From assembly GCA_015491865.1 (NCBI GenBank), contig WFVD01000013.1, forward strand, positions 1 to 64,000: a stretch of DNA of 64,000 nucleotides. Reading direction: 5' to 3'. Below the pieces are notes generated by a model. That model worked only from the letters and a program-made list of their open reading frames with translations, ran no database searches and was not told where the DNA came from. This DNA is from Gammaproteobacteria bacterium. GTDB taxonomy: Bacteria > Pseudomonadota > Gammaproteobacteria > SZUA-140. Numbering within the stretch: position 1 is the stretch's first letter; every line of letters starts with the position of its first letter. Both the position numbers and the translations under genes were made by a program. Below are positions 29,685 to 38,113 of this stretch, in pieces.

Positions 29685-30668
29685 CTATGAGGGTAGAAAC
29701 TCAATCGGATAGGTGACCGTTACCTCTTCAACATCTTTTTCGCCAAAATCAAACTGCTTGATACGGGAGAGAATACGACGCTCAAGCTTCGAATTCTTGA
29801 GTTCACTTGAAAGTATTTTAACCCCCACCACCTTACCCGATGGTGCGATCACAATCTCAAGCATGATCATCCCTTTTAAGCCGGGATCTTTGCGGCGCTC
29901 ACGATTGTAAATCGAAAACAACTTGCTTTTGTTACGATCAAAGACCATCGTAATCTCTTCTTCACTACGCATATTCGCCCTCGATTTGAGGTGATCTGCC
30001 TGCGCAGTTTCAAGTGAAGATTCAACCTTGGCATGCTGCAGGGCATCCAGTTCGGTCTGTGTTAACCCCACATCACTCTTAAATTTCGCTTCATTAACAC
30101 CACCACTGCTCTTGCTCACCTTTGCCGTCAATAGTGACTTGCTCACAGAGGCCGTTTTGTTATGCCCACCACTGGCCAGCTTTTTACCCCTACTTTTCAC
30201 AACAACGCTCTGCAGGTCGGAAGTATCCATCAAGTCTGCCAGCCCTTTACTCAGCTCAAGCAGGCCACTCTTCTGCGCCTTCTCGCGTGCCGCTTTCTGT
30301 TTGTTCGTGAGAGGCTTTTTCCTGGGCTCGGCCTTCTTCTTAAGCGATTTCTTTAAACTCTTTTTGGGCTTCTCAACCTTCTTTTCAACCTTTTTCTTAG
30401 GCTTTGGTTTTGGCCTGGGTTTTGGTTTCGGCCTGGGTTTGATGGCCTCTATCTTTTTAGGCTTTGGTTTCTGCCCAACAAATTTAGCAATACGATCAGG
30501 TACCACATGCGCCTTTCGCTCTACCTTTGGTACTTTGATTGTCTGCATGTAAAAAACAGCACTAAACATCAATATTAATAAGACAACCGCCATAATTTTA
30601 AACTTGCGGTCATCATCACGGCTGGATCTCCAGGAGAGGGCGAGCTCTTTGTATGAGATAGTCGTCAT
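29685..30668 (-). CDS. TonB-like energy-transducer protein
   Basis: A 327-residue protein. It has a 22-residue cytoplasmic start, one transmembrane helix at about residues 25-43 (MAVVLLILMFSAVFYM), a Lys/Pro-rich region (about 65-135, KPRPKPKP-type runs) as in TonB spacers, a polar linker, and a C-terminal TonB-type domain (about 240-327) with MIMLEIVIAPSGKVVGVKI and VTVTYPIEFLPS. The C-terminal domain resembles those called AgmX/PglI or TonB. AGGGGA precedes the ATG. It is the last gene of an ExbB-ExbD-ExbD-TonB row and probably links the proton channel to an envelope partner. No TonB-dependent receptor is nearby, so iron uptake is not implied. Confidence 0.85.
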   Translation of the reverse strand: MTTISYKELALSWRSSRDDDRKFKIMAVVLLILMFSAVFYMQTIKVPKVERKAHVVPDRIAKFVGQKPKPKKIEAIKPRPKPKPRPKPKPKKKVEKKVEKPKKSLKKSLKKKAEPRKKPLTNKQKAAREKAQKSGLLELSKGLADLMDTSDLQSVVVKSRGKKLASGGHNKTASVSKSLLTAKVSKSSGGVNEAKFKSDVGLTQTELDALQHAKVESSLETAQADHLKSRANMRSEEEITMVFDRNKSKLFSIYNRERRKDPGLKGMIMLEIVIAPSGKVVGVKILSSELKNSKLERRILSRIKQFDFGEKDVEEVTVTYPIEFLPS

Positions 30669-30676
30669 ACTATCCC

Positions 30677-31177
30677 CTAATTTTTCGACCTGGCTTTCTG
30701 CACTGCGGCAAAGGAGATCCTGGTATAGTTTGCCTCACGGCAGGAACTAAGGATCTTACTGAGCACTGCGTATGGTGTCTTCTGGTCACCAATAATAGTG
30801 ACATTGCGCGCCCTCTTTTCCACCTGGGAAAACTGCGCTTTACCTGCCTCAAAATTCAGCTCATCCATAAGCGGCTGAATCAGTGGCTCTTCACTTGCAG
30901 CAACATCAAGCGTCGATGCAACCCTGCGGCCCTGCACCAGGATATCCTGACCACTGACCGAGATCACTAATGTCTCTTTTGGGATAGCAGTAGAAATGGA
31001 GGTGGGCAGACGAATCTCTTTACTGGTGTGCAACTGCTGCACATTGGAAGAACTCACCAGCAGAAAAAAGACCAGAATTGTAAAGATGTCCATTAACGAC
31101 ACCAGGTTTAAGCCGGGCTGTTTTTTACGCTGATGGTGGCGCTCCATCCGCTTTGCACGCCGTGAGAGCTCTTTCAT
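30677..31177 (-). CDS. ExbD/TolR-family proton-channel subunit, Asp present
   Basis: A 166-residue protein with a basic cytoplasmic N-terminus, one transmembrane helix at about residues 26-44, and a periplasmic domain. D30 in LVSLMDIFTILVFFLLV is at the position of the proton-binding Asp25 of E. coli ExbD. The C-terminal domain has the AVLSKILSSCREANYTRISFAAVQKA pattern of ExbD/TolR. It overlaps the preceding exbD-like gene by four bases and lies 8 bases before the TonB-like gene. GGGAG precedes the ATG. Confidence 0.9.
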   Translation of the reverse strand: MKELSRRAKRMERHHQRKKQPGLNLVSLMDIFTILVFFLLVSSSNVQQLHTSKEIRLPTSISTAIPKETLVISVSGQDILVQGRRVASTLDVAASEEPLIQPLMDELNFEAGKAQFSQVEKRARNVTIIGDQKTPYAVLSKILSSCREANYTRISFAAVQKARSKN

Positions 31178-31692
31178 TTTTTCGCTCCCACTTCAGCTGC
31201 CGAAAGCGGCAGCGCATCACCAATCGCAATATCGGGAAACAGCTCGACCGTTTCAAGCGTTGTAATGTTAACAACATCGGCACTTCTCACGCGGTCCATC
31301 ACCTGCACCAGCGTCTGGTATTCAATATCGGGCTCTAACAGCAGGGTGATATTCACCTCATCAGGAAAGCGGCTTTTAATCTCAACCAGGAGTTCGCTAA
31401 AGGCGTTCCAGTCGGTGGCCGCTTCGCTACGTTTAAAGCGTTTAATCAGCCCCAGTCGACGATCCTGTACATCAAAACTGTCCTGGCGAATAACCAGCTC
31501 AAGCTCGAGTTTAACCTTCTCTTCTTTCTGGGCCTGCGCATCTTTTGGTGGGAGATTCAACTCTATTACTGTCATCCGCGAGAAGACAGCCGTCACTAAC
31601 AGGAACGGCACCAGAATCACCATCAGATTCATAAATGCGGTGATATTGAGTTCTGCAGCTTCTTTTTTGTGATGTCTACGTCTTATACGCAT
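31174..31692 (-). CDS. ExbD/TolR-family subunit with Asn in place of the channel Asp
   Basis: A 172-residue paralogue of the neighbouring ExbD. The transmembrane segment (about residues 17-37) begins ELNITAFMNLMVILVPFLLV. Aligned to E. coli ExbD INVTPFIDVM, the proton-carrying Asp is replaced by N22, and a Pro (P29) lies mid-helix. The periplasmic part is complete, with the LVQVMDRVRSADVVNITTLETVELFPD pattern. If real, this subunit cannot carry protons by itself and may work only as a heterodimer with the Asp-containing ExbD, or may have a structural role. The overlap with the next gene supports equal expression. Confidence 0.88.
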   Translation of the reverse strand: MRIRRRHHKKEAAELNITAFMNLMVILVPFLLVTAVFSRMTVIELNLPPKDAQAQKEEKVKLELELVIRQDSFDVQDRRLGLIKRFKRSEAATDWNAFSELLVEIKSRFPDEVNITLLLEPDIEYQTLVQVMDRVRSADVVNITTLETVELFPDIAIGDALPLSAAEVGAKK

Positions 31693-31794
31693 ATCGATTC
31701 CACATCTCTATTCCGATTCTGCCCCGGCTGCTATGCAATCCTGTTACGGCTGGCGTTAACAACAGAACGACTCGCTTACAACCATACCAGCTGA

Positions 31795-32424
31795 CTACTG
31801 TCTGTAATCCTGTTCACTCACAATATTCAGGCATTTAACTGCCACCATCTCTAGCTCATCCACCAGATGAGCTGTCTTAGTCGCTAGATAAGAGTGTAAA
31901 AACAACATCGGAATCGCTGCGATCAGGCCAAATGCTGTGGTGTTCATCGCAACGGAAATACTGGCGGAAAGGAGATCCGCTTTTTCAGCCGGGTCGGCAG
32001 CAGCGACCGCTGTAAATGCTTCGATCAAACCAATAATGGTGCCCAGCAGCCCTAGCAATGTTGCGATGTTGGCATACGTTGCCAGGTAATGGGTGCGCTG
32101 TTCCAGGTCGGGAATCACCTCCATCATCCCCTCCTCCATCGCGGTTTCGAGGTCGCTGCGTCGTCGGGTCTGCCCCAGACGTGAAAAACCGTAACTCAGC
32201 ATGTGAGCCATGGGCGTCTTATTGTTAGCTGTGATCTCTACCGCTTTATCAAACTCGTTTTTCTTCAGCAACGGTACCAGCTCTGCCCAGACCTTATTGG
32301 AGTTACGCTGAGTTGAGCTAAGATATAGATAGCGCTCCAGTGCAATTGCCATACCCAGCGCCAGTACGGCGAGGATGGGGTACATGAACGGCCCACCTGT
32401 CTGAAAGAAACTTACTACCTCCAT
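31795..32424 (-). CDS. MotA/TolQ/ExbB-family proton-channel protein
   Basis: A 209-residue inner-membrane protein with three transmembrane helices: about residues 12-30, about 118-142 (IATLLGLLGTIIGLIEAF) and about 155-180 (MNTTAFGLIAAIPMLFLHSY). The conserved Thr residues in helices 2 and 3 that face the ExbD Asp are present (GTIIG and NTTAFG). A cytoplasmic loop lies between helices 1 and 2. GGAG precedes the ATG. It forms the channel part with the two ExbD proteins. The three following genes begin after a 102-base gap. Confidence 0.92.
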   Translation of the reverse strand: MEVVSFFQTGGPFMYPILAVLALGMAIALERYLYLSSTQRNSNKVWAELVPLLKKNEFDKAVEITANNKTPMAHMLSYGFSRLGQTRRRSDLETAMEEGMMEVIPDLEQRTHYLATYANIATLLGLLGTIIGLIEAFTAVAAADPAEKADLLSASISVAMNTTAFGLIAAIPMLFLHSYLATKTAHLVDELEMVAVKCLNIVSEQDYRQ

Positions 32425-32588
32425 GACTCACTCCTTAAAAATACACATGAATATCTTGAAAAAGTTACCGGGCAGACATTATTCGACCCTGAATCCCGAC
32501 ATAAATAGCCGTCACATAAAGCGCTCACCTTATGCAGCTGCTCACATTCTAATTCGAGTATTCTGAATCGAGAAGCGGTTGCACCCAT
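32415..32588 (-). CDS. possible 57-residue Cys-containing ORF in the cluster gap
   Basis: The gap between the small exported gene and exbB holds one fair ORF, ATG at 32588 to TAG at 32415, overlapping the exbB start by ten bases. It encodes five Cys residues and a short helical start (RFRILELECEQLHKVSAL). A GTG lies two codons upstream. No ribosome-binding site is seen and no family is recognised, so this may be chance. Confidence 0.2.
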   Translation of the reverse strand: MGATASRFRILELECEQLHKVSALCDGYLCRDSGSNNVCPVTFSRYSCVFLRSESWR

Positions 32589-32705
32589 CGCCACTTCACT
32601 ATCATCAACACTGCACAGGGATGGCTCCCTCGTCTGCCAATATCGCGCTCTTATTGTTATATCGACCGTTCAGAAAGTGGCTAAAATAAAATTCCATGCG
32701 AACAG

Positions 32706-33026
32706 CTAACGCAACGATACGCCCTCATCATTCATATCAGGCATAACAGGCTTTATACGCCGTTCACTTAAGCTGTATAACATAATATCCTGCTCCTGAA
32801 CGCGGCGTATTGTTTCAACCTCCTGCCATGGAACGATATAAAGGATCTGTGGCAGCTCTTTATTGCCGCGAATCTGAACCCCATCCAGATTAATCACATC
32901 ATCTGCTATCACTGCCCTGATATCGGCCTGAGCGGCTGTCTCACTGCGCTCTTCAGCATAGGCGCTATTCGCTAACAGCAGCGCCATCCCGGCAAATAAC
33001 CCGCCCATGTAACGATTAACTTTCAT
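32706..33026 (-). CDS. small exported protein of the ExbB/TPR cluster
   Basis: A 106-residue protein with a signal peptide (MGGLFAGMALLLANSAYA, cleavage after AYA). The mature part of about 82 residues contains LDGVQIRGNKELPQILYIVPWQ, a segment that looks conserved, and a C-terminal half with basic and acidic residues. The ATG at 33026 overlaps the end of the upstream TPR gene (ATGAAAGTTAA). I do not recognise the family. Its coupling to an outer-membrane TPR lipoprotein suggests a periplasmic partner. Confidence 0.75.
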   Translation of the reverse strand: MKVNRYMGGLFAGMALLLANSAYAEERSETAAQADIRAVIADDVINLDGVQIRGNKELPQILYIVPWQEVETIRRVQEQDIMLYSLSERRIKPVMPDMNDEGVSLR

Positions 33027-33618
33027 CACTACCCTCATCCGGTGCAAGTTGCCCTTCAAGTTCTCTCACCCAGGAACGCGTCGCTTCATCTTCACCATCA
33101 ATCAGCTCAAGGTAGCGATTATAATGGAACACCGCCTTCTCAAGGTTCTGATAATAAGTGTCGAACAGCAATGCAAGATTGTAATGAGAATTAGCGTGCT
33201 GCCGATCTTTCGCCAGCGACGCCTGGTAATGTTTGAGCGCCAGCGGAGCATCGCGCCTTTGATGTGCGATTAACCCCAGCAGGTAATCAGCCACATTAAT
33301 CTCTGGCTGTAGCACCAGCGCCTTCTCTGCCGCCTGTTGTGCGCGATCCCACTCACCACGACGAAAATGGATCAGGCCGATATTGACCCACGGCATACCC
33401 GCCTGCGGATGGCGCTGCGCCAGCCCCCGTAGCAGCGCTTCGGCGATGACAGGCTTACCCTCATTAAGCGCTGTAATCGCAGCACTCATGTCCACTTCTG
33501 TTTCACTTTCGGCCTGCTGTTGCGAAGCCTCCTGCACAACATGCTCTGGTGTACCGGCGCAGCCAGCCAGTAGCAGTAGCGCTATCATTAGCGATAAATA
33601 ATTACTCCGCATACGCAT
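33016..33618 (-). CDS. TPR outer-membrane lipoprotein
   Basis: A 200-residue lipoprotein with the lipobox LLAGC at Cys20 and Ala at +2, which predicts outer-membrane location. Four or five TPR units span about residues 50-185: PWVNIGLIHFRRGEWDRAQQAAEKALVLQPE, DYLLGLIAHQRRDAPLALKHYQASLAKD, and a LEKAVFHYNRYLEL end. The C-terminus is acidic. It overlaps both neighbours (17 bases with the large TPR gene, 11 with the small exported gene), so the three are translated together. AAGGTGG precedes the ATG. Confidence 0.85.
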   Translation of the reverse strand: MRMRSNYLSLMIALLLLAGCAGTPEHVVQEASQQQAESETEVDMSAAITALNEGKPVIAEALLRGLAQRHPQAGMPWVNIGLIHFRRGEWDRAQQAAEKALVLQPEINVADYLLGLIAHQRRDAPLALKHYQASLAKDRQHANSHYNLALLFDTYYQNLEKAVFHYNRYLELIDGEDEATRSWVRELEGQLAPDEGSDES

Positions 33619-36412
33619 CCACCTTTAGCGCTCTTGCGTATCGCGCGGGGAAGATGTTTCTTAAACGGCTGTAACTCTTCTGGCTCCAGCCATTAAAAAT
33701 ACCCTGATTAATATGCGCCAGCGTAGACTCATGAATCTCAATCGCTTTCTCTTCTACAGGAAAGGCAAGATCCTCCAGCCCAATTTCATACTGCTCCATC
33801 TCATCCTCGTTCAACCCTTCTGGGCGTGCGGAGTCGAGTACCGCGCGGCTAAAACCGTAATACATTTCGGCAATCGAAAAGAGTGATTCTGTCATAATCT
33901 CCGGGCTATGATGTTCATAGGCTGAGGTATAAAGCGATCGCGCCCAGTCCATCGCCTCCTTTTTCTTTTTCAGGTGAATCTTTAGCGGCTGGCGTATTTT
34001 AAGTTTATTAAACGCAACCATCTTCTCACGCGCCAGACGCACTTTAGCCGTCGCGGTAATATGGTTCGTTCGGTCGCTCTTCACCTGCGCATCAGCCGCT
34101 GCGTCTGCCTTACGTATCTTTGATGCCCAGATATCGCCGCGACGCGTATCACCCATCGCATCATTCATCACCATAAGTTTATGGAGTGCCTCTAAATACT
34201 GAGGGAACGGCTCCTGATAGGACTCGACATAGCGCTGGTAGGTTCTAATCGCAGCCGGGATATCTTTTAATGACTCATACAGTTCAGCAGACTGCCAGAG
34301 CGCGGCCATCTTCACCTCTGGATCCTTTTCAATATCATAGAGCTCTTCAAGGATTTGTGCCGCATTCGCATGCTGCCCGGCATTAATATAGGCCACCGAG
34401 AGGATCCTGGTCACATCATCGCGATGTTGATGCTGTGGGTACTGACTTCTAAAGCGGTTTCCATAATTGATCACCTCCAGCCATGATTCACTACTCATCG
34501 CCAACGTAAGCGCATCGTAAAGCCCTTTAGGAGCAATCTCCGATTCGCCGGCAAGGGATGCTATTCGCTCAAACTTCTTCCTCGCCGCCTCATCATTTCC
34601 TGCTGCGCGTTCCAGCTCAGCCTGCTTGTAGATTGTCAACGCCAGGCGATCTTCTATCTTCTTCTTTCTTGCGTCGCCAGGGGGTAAGGCACGTATCAAA
34701 TAGAGAAACGTCGCCTCCGCTTTCGCAAATTTCGAGAGATTAAAATAGGACTCCGCCTTGATCTGGTTAATCTCATAACGCACATCGCGTGCACTGACAT
34801 TTTCTAGCAGGCTAGTGATGTTGACCGCCTGGTGATACCTGGCACCTGCAAATGCCATCTCTGCCGCTCGCAACACAATTCGCTCAGAACGCAGATCATC
34901 TGGATAGGTACGCTTAAAGAGCAGCGCATGTTTAATGTAGCGCGTACGCCACACCACCTGCTGGGGGCCGCTATACTTTGAATAGAGGCGCTCAGACAGA
35001 ACAACCGTTGCATACGCGGCCCGTTGATCAACAATGGTGCCGTTGCGATAGGCGACCCGCTCATAATGACCAATCGCCTTCTCATACTGCTCCTCTTCTG
35101 CCAACAGATCGGCATATGCATAGTTCACATTATCTTCCAGCGCGGTTTCTGCATAATGTGCCAGATAGCGCTCATACCACATGCTGGCCAGTTTGAATGA
35201 ATCTTTCCGGGGGGCAGACTGATATTGATTATGAAAATAACTCGCCAGTGAATGAATATTACTTCGCAGGTGTGGTGATATCGCCGCTAACAGGCGTTTG
35301 TCTTTACCTTTCCAGTAGGGTGCTGCCGGATTATAACGCTGGTAAAAATGGTCCGCCGCCTGATAAAAGTTATCAAAGAAACCACTTCGCTCCCAGGTGC
35401 TTACCACGCGGAACTCCATCTGCGGTAGATATCGCGAAGTCGGGTGGCGCGCAGCGAACTGCTTTAATACGGCAACAACATCCGAGTAACGCTTCTGTGC
35501 CAGATAGATATCTGCTAACTGCGTATAAATATGGTAAGAAAACTTTGCTGAGCGTGTTTGATTAAAATAATCAGCCAGCGCCTGATGATCTTCCATATAT
35601 GAGAAGTTCAGCGCCATCGCATAAAAATAGGCGTTGAAGTGCTCGTCCTTCTTTCTTTTCTCAGCATTGGTAGCATCGCGATAGGCTGCGGCGACCATCA
35701 GGTCATCTACCGCCGCCCGATACTCCTGCAACTTGAATCTTGACCAACCGCGCTTAAAATAGGCCTTTTCAAAGAAGACCATATTATCCGACGCCTCTAT
35801 CACCCTGGTGTAGCGAATCGCTGCATCTTCATAATCACCAATTACAAAGGCATCTTCCGCCAGGCGAAACTGTGCCTCAAGATAAAAACGCGAACCAGGA
35901 TGTCTCGTCACCAGATGGTCAAGTGCTTCCGCTGACTTCTCATGCCTGCCTAACTGATTTGAGATCATCGCCAGGCGATACAGTACTTCATCATTGTTGC
36001 CAATGTCCGGGTAATCACGCAGCGAAGTTTCCAGTAGCTCCATCGTTCGCTCCAGCTTTATTCGATTTTGCTCTTCCTTCCTGGCCGCGAGCTGCTCATC
36101 GCTCAACGGCTCCTGACTGTCATCTATTTTGAGCTCTTCTAACTCAGCCTCAAGCTCCAGGTCGGCAAGGCGGCTAAGTGCAATCGAACGAAAACGATCC
36201 CCCTTTTCAGCTTGCTGCACATAGGCAGTATAGGCTTGATAGATATCAACCTCTACCGCCGCTTCCGTCCCCTTTTCATCAAGCGGGAGCGCTTCAATAC
36301 GGCTCTCACGGTCAAGATCTGCCACGGTCAGTTCACGCTCTTTCATCGCACAGCCAGCAAACATAACACCGCATAGTGTGAGTAAAATAACTTTCACAGT
36401 ATTAGTCGTCAC
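33602..36412 (-). CDS. large TPR outer-membrane lipoprotein
   Basis: A 936-residue lipoprotein with the lipobox MFAGC at Cys21 and Ala at +2. Most of the chain is a TPR-type helical solenoid, with units such as LGRHEKSAEALDHLVTRHPGSRFYLEAQFRLAEDAF and GQHANAAQILEELYDIEKDPEVKMAALWQSAELYE. The C-terminal third contains more charged helices. It starts with GTG inside the last codons of the preceding TPR gene. No enzyme motif is seen. By position it would be a large outer-membrane scaffold facing the periplasm and serving the ExbB/ExbD/TonB-like complex. Confidence 0.85.
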   Translation of the reverse strand: MTTNTVKVILLTLCGVMFAGCAMKERELTVADLDRESRIEALPLDEKGTEAAVEVDIYQAYTAYVQQAEKGDRFRSIALSRLADLELEAELEELKIDDSQEPLSDEQLAARKEEQNRIKLERTMELLETSLRDYPDIGNNDEVLYRLAMISNQLGRHEKSAEALDHLVTRHPGSRFYLEAQFRLAEDAFVIGDYEDAAIRYTRVIEASDNMVFFEKAYFKRGWSRFKLQEYRAAVDDLMVAAAYRDATNAEKRKKDEHFNAYFYAMALNFSYMEDHQALADYFNQTRSAKFSYHIYTQLADIYLAQKRYSDVVAVLKQFAARHPTSRYLPQMEFRVVSTWERSGFFDNFYQAADHFYQRYNPAAPYWKGKDKRLLAAISPHLRSNIHSLASYFHNQYQSAPRKDSFKLASMWYERYLAHYAETALEDNVNYAYADLLAEEEQYEKAIGHYERVAYRNGTIVDQRAAYATVVLSERLYSKYSGPQQVVWRTRYIKHALLFKRTYPDDLRSERIVLRAAEMAFAGARYHQAVNITSLLENVSARDVRYEINQIKAESYFNLSKFAKAEATFLYLIRALPPGDARKKKIEDRLALTIYKQAELERAAGNDEAARKKFERIASLAGESEIAPKGLYDALTLAMSSESWLEVINYGNRFRSQYPQHQHRDDVTRILSVAYINAGQHANAAQILEELYDIEKDPEVKMAALWQSAELYESLKDIPAAIRTYQRYVESYQEPFPQYLEALHKLMVMNDAMGDTRRGDIWASKIRKADAAADAQVKSDRTNHITATAKVRLAREKMVAFNKLKIRQPLKIHLKKKKEAMDWARSLYTSAYEHHSPEIMTESLFSIAEMYYGFSRAVLDSARPEGLNEDEMEQYEIGLEDLAFPVEEKAIEIHESTLAHINQGIFNGWSQKSYSRLRNIFPARYARALKVDAYAE

Positions 36413-37820
36413 GTTTCAGCCCCGTATCAAACATCTGAACTAATCCAAAACGAGACTGGCTAAGGTAACTGGCCAGACGTTCACGGCGCGCTAACATATA
36501 AGCTCTCACCATCGCCTCTACAACGGCTGTGTACTCGTTATAGAGCGTTCTGATCTGCTGGTAGTAGTAGCGATCCTGCGCGAACATCTCGCTACGCACC
36601 AGGAAAATACCCAGATTTTTCATATTATCAAACAGTGAACGCGCCTCAGGAAACTCACGTATCAGATTAATATCACTGGCGAGATCAAATACGGATTCAC
36701 TATCAAGCGTCTGGTTAAGAAAGCTATCAACATCTTTGATTCGCTCCGTATAATAATCCACAGCGCTACTGTATGCCGTAGACGCTGCGCGCAGGTGGCG
36801 ACTCCGGGCTAATATATAAGCGTTTAGCAGGTGCGCTTCATCGACGGCCAGATCTGTCGACCCCTTCTCTTGCAGTATCGCTGTATAGCTAAGCGCCCTT
36901 GTATAATCTCCCTGCCTGGCAGCTGCAAAGGCGACGCCGAGTAACGCGCGATTAAAATAGCGGCTCTTCGTCGAGACCCGTCCAAACGCCTCGCGAGCAG
37001 CCGCGTACTCTTTATTCTCCAGAAAATGATAGCCCGACATCAGGGTGAGATAATCTCGCATCTCGTTCGGCACCTGTAACAGTTCGCTGGACAGGTGCGC
37101 CTGCAGCTGTTTTGTCTGCTCTAATGTTCCATCACGATTCAACTGCGCTGAGACCTTGTTCAAGGTTGCATACAGTTGATACTCGGAGCCTGGCGTGACC
37201 AGGCGGTAGTATGAAATTGCTTCTGTATAACGCCCCTCGTGCTGCAGCGACACGCCGTACATTAGATTGTAAAGATCCAGATGTGCAGCGGAGATTTTTC
37301 CCTTTGAGATCTGGCGTAGCGCCTTCAGGCATTGCGCCCATTCATTACGTCGAAAATGAAATTTGGCAAACATATAAGCGGTGTTGGTCGCCTGAAACTC
37401 AAGCCCTGTTTTTTTGATGTGGTCAAAAAGCTCATTCGCCATCTGCCACTCATTATGATCCAGCATCAGCTGAATAAACCCCATGATGGTGCCTCGTCTC
37501 ACCTGCTTTAGCACCAGCTCCTTGTTTTGGTAGATCGTAGCAATCGCCCGAATCGGCTCTTCATCCGCCAGGTATTTGCGCACCTTCATCTCCAGCTGCA
37601 TCGGCCCCACCAGGGTCTCAAGACGCATCGGTCCACTCACGGCCTGAGCACCATCGGGATCAACATAGTTGTCGTAGAGTTCGGCTGACAGCGCACGGTA
37701 ACGCTGATCAAGCTCTTTAAGCTGTTTGGCGAGCGCGGGCGAGGTCTCTGCCTGCAATGCCGCGGCGGGCAATAGAGAGACCAGTATGAAGCAGACTGTG
37801 GTTGCTATTTTCGTAATCAT
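36402..37820 (-). CDS. periplasmic TPR-like helical repeat protein
   Basis: A 472-residue protein with a cleavable signal peptide (IATTVCFILVSLLPAAALQA). The mature chain is alpha-helical with TPR-like units (about residues 100-340), for example GRYTEAISYYRLVTPGSEYQLYATLNKV and EYAAAREAFGRVSTKSRYFNRALLGVAFAAARQGDYTRALSY. It has a terminal helical region with many Arg and Tyr residues. No Cys at the cleavage site, so it is soluble in the periplasm. It is the first gene of the cluster, overlaps the large TPR gene by 11 bases, and begins after the gatB terminator region. Confidence 0.82.
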   Translation of the reverse strand: MITKIATTVCFILVSLLPAAALQAETSPALAKQLKELDQRYRALSAELYDNYVDPDGAQAVSGPMRLETLVGPMQLEMKVRKYLADEEPIRAIATIYQNKELVLKQVRRGTIMGFIQLMLDHNEWQMANELFDHIKKTGLEFQATNTAYMFAKFHFRRNEWAQCLKALRQISKGKISAAHLDLYNLMYGVSLQHEGRYTEAISYYRLVTPGSEYQLYATLNKVSAQLNRDGTLEQTKQLQAHLSSELLQVPNEMRDYLTLMSGYHFLENKEYAAAREAFGRVSTKSRYFNRALLGVAFAAARQGDYTRALSYTAILQEKGSTDLAVDEAHLLNAYILARSRHLRAASTAYSSAVDYYTERIKDVDSFLNQTLDSESVFDLASDINLIREFPEARSLFDNMKNLGIFLVRSEMFAQDRYYYQQIRTLYNEYTAVVEAMVRAYMLARRERLASYLSQSRFGLVQMFDTGLKRDD

Positions 37821-38113
37821 TCAATTCGTTGTACTTTACACATACGACACCACCAGGCGGCGCTTTAGCTGGCTAGTGAGACCGCCCTCAACCAGAACAA
37901 CGAGAGATTCAATCCTGAAAACGGGCCATGCCATCTATCTGAAAACCATTCATAAAGTGATTAATGGCGACACCTTACAAAAGCATTAACGGCAAATTAA
38001 ATAAAAAAATAAGCCGTTAGCGGTGCAAGCACCACCATTAATCAGATCACAAAGCGGCTAAATTGATCCAGGCGCACCACACTTCGGGCGAGGCGAATAG
38101 ACAGAAGCCCTCC
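37821..38113 (-). other. 293-base gap between gatB and the TPR cluster
   Basis: Holds an inverted repeat, TAACGGC (37987-37993) with GCCGTTA (38013-38019), flanking an A/T-rich 19-base loop, and a short GGTG/CACC hairpin just upstream of it on the minus strand. Followed by T-rich sequence in the gatB direction, this could act as the gatCAB terminator. The promoter of the TPR cluster should lie between here and 37820, but no convincing hexamers were found. Confidence 0.35.

Noticed and set aside
30250-30480. Repetitive sequence in the TonB-like gene as a DNA repeat or CRISPR-like array
   Set aside because: It encodes an in-frame Lys/Pro spacer usual for TonB proteins; no regular repeat-spacer units.
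30028-30552. 174-codon hydrophobic plus-strand frame with Phe/Leu/Gly repeats
   Set aside because: It is the complement of the Lys/Pro-rich spacer of the TonB-like gene, which creates Phe/Gly repeats by base complement; the minus-strand frame is the coherent gene.
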